The notes below the pieces were generated by a model. It made no database searches, was not told the origin of the DNA, and worked only from the letters and a program-made list of their open reading frames with translations. A program made the translations under genes and the position numbers. Below are positions 35,651-43,143 of a stretch of 64,000 bases of DNA, one piece after another. Source of the stretch: Flavobacteriales bacterium (GTDB taxonomy: Bacteria; Bacteroidota; Bacteroidia; Flavobacteriales_E; Vicingaceae); assembly GCA_020635825.1 (NCBI GenBank), contig JACJZA010000007.1, positions 1 through 64,000 on the forward strand, written 5' to 3'. Each line of letters opens with the position of its first letter. Position 1 is the stretch's first letter.

Positions 35651-37057
35651 TTAAATAAATTTTACTGCAGCCAACAAACTCCTTGATTGTATATTAAGGT
35701 AGTTATTGAATTTAATAAATGTTTTAATTTGATTAAGGGTCATCCAAATATATTTTTCGGGTAACCCATTATTAAAGTCTTCCCCTACTTCAATTATCAT
35801 ATTTTTATTTTGTTCTTCATAGAATCTACCACCCTCTTCCGATTGAAAAGTTGAATAACGTATAGTAGCATTATGTTTTTCAGGTTCAAGAACCACATCT
35901 ATAAAATCAACTTCATATTCATTCATTCCTTTTCTATAATTTCCGGTTAAACACTGAACGGTTGGTGCTAACTCAATAATATCAAAATTACCAGACTCCA
36001 TTTTTGCTTGCACTAAAAAATGATAAACTCCATTTATTTTCTTAATAATGAAAGCAATAATACCTTCTTGTGCAGATTTTACGATAGGTTGAGTCCATCT
36101 AGCTACTTCTCTGTTTCCTATTTCTGCATTAACAGCAATTACTGAAAAATATTTACCCTGTTCATGATGAATACTCATTTCATCTTTTTCCCAATGTTTA
36201 ATTTCATTTAACGGAATTTTATTTACTTCTAATTCGGCAAATGATTTTAATTTAGTAATCCAAGAGATAATATCTTCTATACTATGTAAAGAATGATGAA
36301 TATCTAACTCACTTATTAAAAGACCTTTTTCATAAGAGTTATTATTAGATATTTCTATTTGAGTATTCCCAAAAGCTATTCCTGAAATAACGGTACGAGT
36401 ATCCATATTGATGATATTATCATAAGTCAATAATTCTTTTATTTGGCCTAATGTTAACCAACAAAATTCTTCTTTAACTTCAATATCACTAGTTACTTCT
36501 ATAATAATATTCCGATTTCTTTTTTTAAAAAACCTAGCCCCTTGCTCAGATTGAAGCTGATCAACCAAAATATTCACATCCTTTCTTTTAGATAAAAAAT
36601 ATTCTAAATAATTAGGGGGATTTCCTTTGTGAACCTGAGTGTAATTACTTTTTGTAGCTTGTAAAGTAGGTGAAATTTGAACTGCATTAATGTTTCCAGG
36701 TTCTATTTTGGCTTGCATTAAAAAGTAAAGAATTCCATTTATTTTTTTTGTAATAATACCTAAAAAACCTACTTCAGGTTGATTGATGATTGGTTGAGTC
36801 CATTCATTTACATTTCCCCAATTCGTTTTCACCTCAATTCCTTCAATAGAAAAGAATTTGCCGGATGAATGAATAAGATTTCCTGTGGATTTTTGAAATT
36901 CCCAGTTTTGAAGTTGCTTAAAAGGTATTTGGGTAATTTGGTGGTGAGTAGCAGCTTTCTTTTTGTTTAACCAATTAAAAAACTGAGGAATATCCATATA
37001 TGGATTTTCAAGTGTAAGGGCTGATTGTAAAAATATATATTTCACATCTTGATTCAT
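35651..37057 (-). CDS. NDP-hexose 2,3-dehydratase
   Basis: 468 residues built from two tandem homologous halves (about 15-235 and 255-468), each with the family pattern: WTQPII or WTQPIV, YFLMQAK or HFLVQAK, SEQGARFF or SEEGGRFY, NIIIEV or NMIIEV and LTLGQIKELL or MTLNQIKTFI. This is the EvaA/TylCVI family, which removes the C2 hydroxyl of dTDP-4-keto-6-deoxyglucose during 2,6-dideoxysugar synthesis. It heads a minus-strand run with a matching 3-ketoreductase, a methyltransferase and glycosyltransferases. The RmlA/RmlB enzymes that would make the substrate are not in the window. Confidence 0.9.
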   Translation of the reverse strand: MNQDVKYIFLQSALTLENPYMDIPQFFNWLNKKKAATHHQITQIPFKQLQNWEFQKSTGNLIHSSGKFFSIEGIEVKTNWGNVNEWTQPIINQPEVGFLGIITKKINGILYFLMQAKIEPGNINAVQISPTLQATKSNYTQVHKGNPPNYLEYFLSKRKDVNILVDQLQSEQGARFFKKRNRNIIIEVTSDIEVKEEFCWLTLGQIKELLTYDNIINMDTRTVISGIAFGNTQIEISNNNSYEKGLLISELDIHHSLHSIEDIISWITKLKSFAELEVNKIPLNEIKHWEKDEMSIHHEQGKYFSVIAVNAEIGNREVARWTQPIVKSAQEGIIAFIIKKINGVYHFLVQAKMESGNFDIIELAPTVQCLTGNYRKGMNEYEVDFIDVVLEPEKHNATIRYSTFQSEEGGRFYEEQNKNMIIEVGEDFNNGLPEKYIWMTLNQIKTFIKFNNYLNIQSRSLLAAVKFI

Positions 37058-37104
37058 AATTTGCTAAAATAGTAATAATAAGGCTTACAAGAGATAGTTG
37101 ATAT

Positions 37105-37134
37105 AAAAAAAGCCTCAACATTGTTGAGGCTTTT
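37105..37134 (-). terminator. Rho-independent terminator after HU gene
   Basis: Perfect stem AAAAGCCTCAAC / GTTGAGGCTTTT (37108-37119 with 37123-37134), 3-nt loop; minus-strand T-tract opposite 37105-37111. Confidence 0.88.
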
Positions 37135-37153
37135 AAAATCGTTAAAGCTGTAA

Positions 37154-37426
37154 TTATTTAACTGTATCAGCTAAAGCTTTACCTGCTTTAAATTTAGCTA
37201 CTTTTTTAGCAGCAATTTTAATTTCTTTTCCAGTTTGTGGGTTTCTTCCAGTTCTAGCAGCTCTTTTAGATACTGAGAAAGTTCCAAAACCGATTAATTG
37301 TACGCTATCACCTTTTTTTAATGCTTTAGATACGTTTCCGATAAAAGCGTTTAAAGCGTTTCCAGCGTCAGCTTTAGTTAAACCAGCTTCTTTTGCAATA
37401 GCATCAACTAATTCTCCTTTGTTCAT
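37154..37426 (-). CDS. HU-family DNA-binding protein
   Basis: 90 residues, the usual HU length. Starts [20 protein letters not shown], with the DNA-binding arm signature [20 protein letters not shown] and a basic C-terminus. Nucleoid protein that bends DNA as a dimer. Single-gene unit with a -7 box upstream and a strong terminator. Confidence 0.97.
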   Translation of the reverse strand: MNKGELVDAIAKEAGLTKADAGNALNAFIGNVSKALKKGDSVQLIGFGTFSVSKRAARTGRNPQTGKEIKIAAKKVAKFKAGKALADTVK

Positions 37427-37465
37427 AATTTTAAAATTTTAAGTTAATAATAAATGTTATCAACT

Positions 37466-37473
37466 CAAATATA
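37466..37473 (-). promoter_or_regulatory. -7 box of HU gene
   Basis: Minus-strand TATATTTG is an exact match to TAnnTTTG, about 40 nt before the HU ATG. The expected TTG at -33 is only a TTT. Confidence 0.45.
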
Positions 37474-37537
37474 GGAGTTTTACAAAACGATTAAAAATGT
37501 ATCTCAGATAGTTATTAACAAGCTATTAACATTGGTA

Positions 37538-38467
37538 TCATTGACTTTGAGCAATTTCAAACCATTTATTTTCAAATGCTAATTGCGTGTTTTCAAAAAT
37601 CGATTTAGCCTCTTCCAGTAATCCATCTAAATTAAGGTATCTATTTGAGAAGTGACCGATAATCAGTGAGTTAACATTGGCTTTTAAAGCAATTGTAGCT
37701 GCTTGTTTAGCTGTGCTATGATAGGTTTCTACTGCCCTTTTAGATTCATTTTCCATAAAGGTTGCTTCATGATAGAGAAGGTCTACATCCTTAATTTGAG
37801 GGATTATTGATTCGGAATATTTAGTATCAGAACAAAAAGCATAACTATAAGATTTGGCAGGTTTTGATGTAACAAGTTCATTTTTTATAATTTCTCCTGT
37901 ATCCGGATGTGTAAAATCTTCACCTTTTTTTAATTGATTAATGGCATATTTTGGAATTCTATAATAAGCAATAGCTTGTGGTTTAATTTTTCTCAACTTG
38001 GGTTGTTCTTTAAAAACAAAACCGGTACAAGGTATTCTATGATCTAAAATAACCGTTGATACTTTTACTTGTTCATTCTCCAATATAATTTCTGATGATT
38101 TAGAAGATATGGCATTAAAATGTAGAGGGTATCTTAAAAAACCACCTGAATATTTAAGGTGTAGGTCAATAATTTCTTTTAATGGTTCAGGTGCATATAT
38201 ATTTATAGGTGTAGTTCTACCTAATAAATGCATGGTTTGAAGCAAACCTATTAATCCTAAATAATGATCACCATGTAAATGACTAATAAAAATGTGATTA
38301 ATTCTTTGAAATTTTATTTTATTTTCACGAAGTCTAGTTTGAGTACCTTCTCCACAATCAACCAAATAATACTGCTCATTAACATTTAAAAGTTGAGAAG
38401 TCGGATTTCTTTTAAGGGTAGGAGAAGCTGAAGAACTTCCTAAAATAAGTACACTAAAAGTCGTCAT
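37538..38467 (-). CDS. rnz: Ribonuclease Z
   Basis: 309 residues. Metallo-beta-lactamase-fold endonuclease that trims tRNA 3' ends. Zinc motif SHLHGDHYLGL near residue 61, HRIPCTGF (exosite side), the SYAFCSDTKY aspartate and the C-terminal IIGHFSNRY histidine. The start overlaps the STAS gene by 14 bp, a pairing often kept in Bacteroidota. Confidence 0.95.
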   Translation of the reverse strand: MTTFSVLILGSSSASPTLKRNPTSQLLNVNEQYYLVDCGEGTQTRLRENKIKFQRINHIFISHLHGDHYLGLIGLLQTMHLLGRTTPINIYAPEPLKEIIDLHLKYSGGFLRYPLHFNAISSKSSEIILENEQVKVSTVILDHRIPCTGFVFKEQPKLRKIKPQAIAYYRIPKYAINQLKKGEDFTHPDTGEIIKNELVTSKPAKSYSYAFCSDTKYSESIIPQIKDVDLLYHEATFMENESKRAVETYHSTAKQAATIALKANVNSLIIGHFSNRYLNLDGLLEEAKSIFENTQLAFENKWFEIAQSQ

Positions 38468-38831
38468 CTATATCGTCTCCTCCTATTTCTTCCATAAATA
38501 AAAGGTCAATAGCTTCTGGTAAAGTGGGAGTAATATTTAAAATTCCATCTAACTGTGAAATCGTAACTAATTTTTGAACCGCTGGTTGTAATGAGCTGAT
38601 AATGAATGAACCATTTACCTCTTTACACATTCTATTTCCAATAAGTAAAGCACTTAATCCTGATGAATCACAATATTTTACAGATGATAAATCTAAAACA
38701 ATATTTTTTTCTCCTGATTTATTAATTAAAACTAATTCTGCTTTTAAATCGGGAGAAACTACTGCATCTAGTTTGTCAGTGCTTAAAGATATTAGTGTGT
38801 AACTATCGTATTTTTTAGTGCTAAAGCTCAT
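38454..38831 (-). CDS. STAS-domain anti-sigma factor antagonist-like protein
   Basis: 125 residues, a single STAS domain with the phosphorylatable serine region YCDSSGLSALL near residue 57, the hallmark of SpoIIAA/RsbV-type proteins. It ends in an acidic tail (EEIGGDDIDDDF). These proteins bind anti-sigma kinases when unphosphorylated and are reactivated by SpoIIE/RsbU phosphatases. The three SpoIIE phosphatases in this window are candidate partners, although none is adjacent. Overlaps rnz by 14 bp. Confidence 0.88.
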   Translation of the reverse strand: MSFSTKKYDSYTLISLSTDKLDAVVSPDLKAELVLINKSGEKNIVLDLSSVKYCDSSGLSALLIGNRMCKEVNGSFIISSLQPAVQKLVTISQLDGILNITPTLPEAIDLLFMEEIGGDDIDDDF

Positions 38832-38905
38832 ATATAAATTATATTTCCAATAACTTGATTGTAAAAATATAACTTATTTAATAAAACAAAAAATATCTTT
38901 TATGA

Positions 38906-39853
38906 TTAACCTTCGATATCCTTGTATGCCAAGATTATTTTCTTCACTAAATCATGACGAATCACGTCTTTTTCATCAAAAGTAACGATACCAACTCCTT
39001 CCACAGTTTTTAATATTTCTATAGAATGTGCTAATCCACTTTGCTGGTTTCTAGGTAAATCAATTTGTGTGGAATCGCCATTAATAATGAACTTTGCTGA
39101 ACGACCCATTCTTGTCAAAAACATTTTTAATTGACTTTTGGTAGCATTTTGGGCTTCATCTAATATTACATAAGCACTATCTAAGGTTCTACCTCTCATA
39201 AAAGCCAATGGTGCTATTTGAATGGTTCCATCCTCCATCATTTCTTTAAGTCTCTCTGCGGGAATCATATCCCTTAATGCATCATATAAAGGTTGCAAAT
39301 ATGGATCCAATTTTTCTTTTAAATCGCCGGGTAAAAAACCTAAATGTTCTCCTGCTTCAACAGCTGGTCGTGTTAGAATTATCCTTCTAATTTCTTTATT
39401 TCTTAAAGCTCTAACGGCTAAAGCAACTGCAGTATATGACTTCCCTGTTCCTGCCGGTCCAATTGCAAATACCAAATCATTTTTATCGCATTCTTCTACT
39501 AATTTACGCTGATTGGCAGTTCTTGCTTTTACAATTAAACCGGAATTACCATAAACCAAAACACTATCGTCGTGTTTTAAAGTCTGACTTTCTTCTGACG
39601 TAATCTCATCCATAAGTCTTTCAATATTGTTTTCAGTAAGTTGTTTGTATTTCAAAAGATGAGTAACTAATAATCCTATTTTTTGCTCAAAAAGATTAAT
39701 TTCTTTTTCATCTCCAATTACTTTAATGACATCACCTCGGGCAACTAATTTTAATTTAGGAAAATAAGTTTTTATTAAACTAAATTTTGCTTCATTTACC
39801 CCATATAGCTCAACTGGGTTAATGCCTGAAATTTCTATGATTTTTTCGCTCAA
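38906..39853 (-). CDS. phoH: PhoH-family ATPase
   Basis: 315 residues. P-loop ATPase of the PhoH/YbeZ group linked to RNA metabolism. N-terminal KH-like region (about 1-110), then Walker A GPAGTGKSYTA (about residue 133), the PhoH signature TRPAVEAGEHLGFLPGDLKE, Walker B VILDEAQNAT and NGDSTQIDLP. The start codon appears to be TTG at 39853: upstream in-frame codons reach a stop (39866-39868) without ATG, and the next ATG would remove the conserved N-terminus. Confidence 0.93.
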   Translation of the reverse strand: MSEKIIEISGINPVELYGVNEAKFSLIKTYFPKLKLVARGDVIKVIGDEKEINLFEQKIGLLVTHLLKYKQLTENNIERLMDEITSEESQTLKHDDSVLVYGNSGLIVKARTANQRKLVEECDKNDLVFAIGPAGTGKSYTAVALAVRALRNKEIRRIILTRPAVEAGEHLGFLPGDLKEKLDPYLQPLYDALRDMIPAERLKEMMEDGTIQIAPLAFMRGRTLDSAYVILDEAQNATKSQLKMFLTRMGRSAKFIINGDSTQIDLPRNQQSGLAHSIEILKTVEGVGIVTFDEKDVIRHDLVKKIILAYKDIEG

Positions 39854-39978
39854 AAAGTTTCGTTTTAATTTATAACTTTGTTTTCATTCTTTAGTACGAT
39901 AAATATCATTTTTTTGATACATATAAATGACAATTGATTCGAAAAAAAGATAATTATTATTTAACTGATAGATAAACA

Positions 39979-40761
39979 ATGGCAATAATAACACTTACCA
40001 CAGATTTAGGATTGAAACATCATTATGTTGCTTCTGTGAAAGGTGCTATTTTGTCACAAATACCTGATGCTACGATTATAGATATAACCCATGAAATACC
40101 TCCCTTTAATTTTTCTAAAGCTGCTTTTACAGTAAAAAATTGTTATTTAGATTTTCCTCCTGGAACTATTCATATTATTGGTGTAAAATCAAATTTCAGT
40201 ATTGAAACACCTCATGTGGTAATAAAAGAAAAAGGACATTATTTTATTGGAGCAGATAATGGAATGTTTTCATTGATTTTTGATGGACAACCTGAAAAAA
40301 TTGTAGAGTTAAATTTAAAATTAGAAACTGATAGAACTACTTTCCCTACAAAAGATATTTTTGTGCAAGCTGCCGGACATATTGCCCGTGGTGGAACTAT
40401 GGAGGTTATTGGGAAACCAAAAACTGAGATAGAAATAAGGATGTTGTTGAGTGCTGCTTCTGAAAATAATGTCATAAGGGGCATGGTGAGCTATATTGAC
40501 CATTTTGGGAATATTATTACTAACATTTCTGAATCTTTATTTAAATCCTTTGGCAAGGGGCGTACTTTTTTAATACGTTTTAGAGCTAATAGTTATGAAA
40601 TTTCACATGTTTCAAATGCTTATAATGCTGTTCCTGAGGGAGAAAAAGTAGCTATTTTTAGTTCTTCTGGTTTTTTAGAAATAGCCATCAATGAAGGGTC
40701 TGCAAAAGATTTATTTGGAATAAAAGAAAATGACAGTGTAATCATTGAATTTTATGATTAG
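39979..40761 (+). CDS. SAM hydroxide adenosyltransferase (DUF62)
   Basis: 260 residues. Hydrolyses S-adenosylmethionine to adenosine and methionine; same family as fluorinase and chlorinase. Pattern ITLTTDLGLKHHYVASVKG at the N-terminus, ITHEIPPFNF, IGADNGMFSLI and DHFGNIITNI. It lacks evidence for the extended loop of fluorinase, so plain SAM hydrolysis is expected. Overlaps the start of the next gene, forming a three-gene run with it and the aminotransferase. Confidence 0.9.
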   Translation: MAIITLTTDLGLKHHYVASVKGAILSQIPDATIIDITHEIPPFNFSKAAFTVKNCYLDFPPGTIHIIGVKSNFSIETPHVVIKEKGHYFIGADNGMFSLIFDGQPEKIVELNLKLETDRTTFPTKDIFVQAAGHIARGGTMEVIGKPKTEIEIRMLLSAASENNVIRGMVSYIDHFGNIITNISESLFKSFGKGRTFLIRFRANSYEISHVSNAYNAVPEGEKVAIFSSSGFLEIAINEGSAKDLFGIKENDSVIIEFYD

Positions 40762-41047
40762 AATAGTAAAAATGACATTTGATAATAATAAAGTTGCTGA
40801 ATTCTTAGATAATTTTAATCAGTATAAAAATGCTATTCGAAATTTTAAAGGAGTTCAGTTTTTAGAATTGTTAAAAGACAAAAACAACCCCAACATTTAT
40901 TTTACTTATAGTATTTGGGAGACAGAACAAGATCTTGAAAATTATAGAAATTCCGATTTATTTAAAAGCGTTTGGGCTAAAACCAAACCATATTTTATTG
41001 AAAAAGCTGAAGCCTGGAGCATAGATTCGGTTGCTAAACTACCTTAA
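40754..41047 (+). CDS. ABM-fold monooxygenase-like protein
   Basis: 97 residues, dimeric alpha/beta barrel of the antibiotic-biosynthesis monooxygenase type: MIRIVKMTF first strand, NFKGVQFLELLKDKN, TYSIWETEQDLENYRNSDLF. Activity is uncertain; many are small-molecule oxygenases or quinone- or haem-handling proteins. Starts at the ATG 40754, overlapping the previous stop by 8 bp; an in-frame TTG three codons earlier is the alternative. Three base pairs separate it from the aminotransferase gene. Confidence 0.82.
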   Translation: MIRIVKMTFDNNKVAEFLDNFNQYKNAIRNFKGVQFLELLKDKNNPNIYFTYSIWETEQDLENYRNSDLFKSVWAKTKPYFIEKAEAWSIDSVAKLP

Positions 41048-41050
41048 AAC

Positions 41051-42232
41051 ATGTCAACTCAACGTGAATTATTTTTAAATTATCAGGCACAAACATCTGA
41101 TTTCCCTTTAAGTATAGAAGTTGAAAAAGCAGAAGGAATGTATATGTACGATGTGCATGGTAAAAAAATAATGGATTTAATATCAGGTATTTCTGTTAGT
41201 AATCTTGGACATCGACACTCAAAAGTTATTGAGGCAGTAAAAGAACAACTTGAAAAATATACTTATTTAATGGTATATGGTGAACTTATTCAATCGCCAC
41301 AAGTAAAATTAGCACAATTATTAGCATCACAACTCCCATCTACTCTTCAATCCACTTATTTTGTTAATTCTGGTAGTGAGGCAAATGAGGGAGCTATGAA
41401 ACTAGCTAAAAGATACACCGGAAGAAGAGAAATTGTTTATTTTAAGAATGCTTATCATGGTAGCACTCAAGGTTGTTTAAGTGTTATGGGAGATGATGAT
41501 TTTAAAAAATCATTTCAGCCTTTACTACCCAACACAAAACAACTTGACTTTAATAATTTCAATCAATTATCAGAAATTACCAATCAAACAGCTTGTGTGA
41601 TTGTTGAGCCTATTATGGGAGAAGCCGGAATTATCGTCCCAGAAAATAATTATTTACGAATGCTTAGAGAAAGATGCAATGAAGTTGGGGCTTTATTAAT
41701 TTTTGATGAAATTCAAACTGGATTTGGAAGAACTGGAAGCTTATTCGCATTTGAACAGTTTAGTGTTGTTCCTGATATTTTAACTTTAGCAAAAGGCATG
41801 GGTGGTGGATTTCCTATTGGGGCTTTTATTTCTTCAAAAGAAATAATGAGTACTTTAAAAACCAACCCTATACTTGGCCATATTACAACATTTGGAGGTC
41901 ATCCTATTAATTGCGCTGCTGCAGAAGCTAACTTAAAAGTTTTACTTGAAGAAAAAGATTTGATAACTTCGGTGAAAGAAAAAGAAATGCTTTTTAAAAG
42001 TTTATTAGTTCATTCTTCAATAAAACAAGTTCGAAGTTTTGGGTTAATGTTAGCAGTTGAATTTGACAATTTTGATACAAACAAAAGCATCATTGACAAA
42101 TGTATTGAAAATGGTGTCTTGACCGATTGGTTTTTATTCAATGATAAATCTTTGAGAATTGCCCCTCCACTAATTATTACTGAAGATGAAATAAAAGAAG
42201 CTTGTAGGATAATATTAGAAAGTATTAATTAA
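41051..42232 (+). CDS. Class III PLP-dependent aminotransferase
   Basis: 393 residues. Acetylornithine/4-aminobutyrate-type fold: NSGSEANEGAMKLAKRYTGR, cofactor-stacking region KNAYHGSTQG, the Asp of IFDEIQTGFGRTG and the PLP lysine in LAKGMGGGFPIGA (about residue 248), then TTFGGHPINCAAA. Exact substrate unknown; the group includes ornithine, GABA and diaminobutyrate transaminases. Its stop overlaps the convergent AIM24 gene by 4 bp. Confidence 0.9.
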   Translation: MSTQRELFLNYQAQTSDFPLSIEVEKAEGMYMYDVHGKKIMDLISGISVSNLGHRHSKVIEAVKEQLEKYTYLMVYGELIQSPQVKLAQLLASQLPSTLQSTYFVNSGSEANEGAMKLAKRYTGRREIVYFKNAYHGSTQGCLSVMGDDDFKKSFQPLLPNTKQLDFNNFNQLSEITNQTACVIVEPIMGEAGIIVPENNYLRMLRERCNEVGALLIFDEIQTGFGRTGSLFAFEQFSVVPDILTLAKGMGGGFPIGAFISSKEIMSTLKTNPILGHITTFGGHPINCAAAEANLKVLLEEKDLITSVKEKEMLFKSLLVHSSIKQVRSFGLMLAVEFDNFDTNKSIIDKCIENGVLTDWFLFNDKSLRIAPPLIITEDEIKEACRIILESIN

Positions 42233-43026
42233 AAGTTATCTCCATCTAATAAATCTCCTAAACCACCTAAAATACTTCCTTCTCCTTTTCTTTTACCACC
42301 CATTCTTGGAGCAGAAGCTATAATTTTATCAGCTAACCTACTAAATGGTAAAGATTGTATCCAAACTTTTCCAGGGCCTTGTAACGAAGCAAAGAAAACT
42401 CCCTCACCACCAAAAAAAGTATTTCTTATTCCACCTACAAATTCAATATTATAATCCACATCTTTAGTAAAAGCTACCAAACAACCTGTATCAACTTGTA
42501 GTTTTTCTCCAGGCATTAAAGTTCTTTCCACAATGGTACCTCCAGCATGTATAAATGCCATACCATCTCCTTCTAATTTTTGCATTATAAATCCTTCCCC
42601 TCCAAAAAAGCCCACTCCTAGTCTTTTTTGAAATTCAATACCAACTGCCACACCTTTTGCTGCACATAAAAATGCATCTTTTTGACATACTATTTTTCCT
42701 TGATACTGAGTTAAGTCAAAAGGAACTATCTTACCCGGATAGGGAGCTGCGAAAGTTACATGTTTCTTACCAAATCCTTGATGAGTATAAGCTGTCAAAA
42801 ACAAACTTTCACCTGTCAACATTCTTTTACCTGCCGAAAAAAGCTTTCCAAAAATACCATCCTCTTGCCCTGTTCCATCTCCAAAAATAGTTTGCATTTT
42901 TACATCGCTATCTTTCATCATTAAACTTCCTGCTTCAGCAATTACTGCCTCTTGTGGATCTAATTCTATCTCCACACATTGCATATCGTCACCAATAATT
43001 TTAAAATCTATATCGTGTGCGCTCAT
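42229..43026 (-). CDS. TIGR00266/AIM24-family protein
   Basis: 265 residues starting at ATG 43026 (MSAHDIDFKIIGDDMQCVEI). Beta-rich AIM24/TIGR00266 pattern: EAVIAEAGSLMMKDSDVKMQ, LFLTAYTHQG, FFGGEGFIMQKLEGDG, FFGGEGVFFASLQGPG and VWIQSLPFSRLADKI. Widely conserved, function unknown, possibly membrane-associated. An open frame extends 16 codons upstream but is atypical. Confidence 0.9.
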   Translation of the reverse strand: MSAHDIDFKIIGDDMQCVEIELDPQEAVIAEAGSLMMKDSDVKMQTIFGDGTGQEDGIFGKLFSAGKRMLTGESLFLTAYTHQGFGKKHVTFAAPYPGKIVPFDLTQYQGKIVCQKDAFLCAAKGVAVGIEFQKRLGVGFFGGEGFIMQKLEGDGMAFIHAGGTIVERTLMPGEKLQVDTGCLVAFTKDVDYNIEFVGGIRNTFFGGEGVFFASLQGPGKVWIQSLPFSRLADKIIASAPRMGGKRKGEGSILGGLGDLLDGDNF

Positions 43027-43143
43027 ATTATATATTTTTAAGAGGCTGAAAAGTACCGAAAAAGTCTTTAACATGTTATCGACATACTGTTAAAATATTT
43101 TAAAATTTAAGTATTTTGCAAACGCTCAAAAAGACAATCATTT

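Noticed and set aside
39979..40761. Possible halogenase (fluorinase-like) activity of the DUF62 protein
   Set aside because: No fluorinase-specific loop is visible and the family is dominated by SAM hydrolases.
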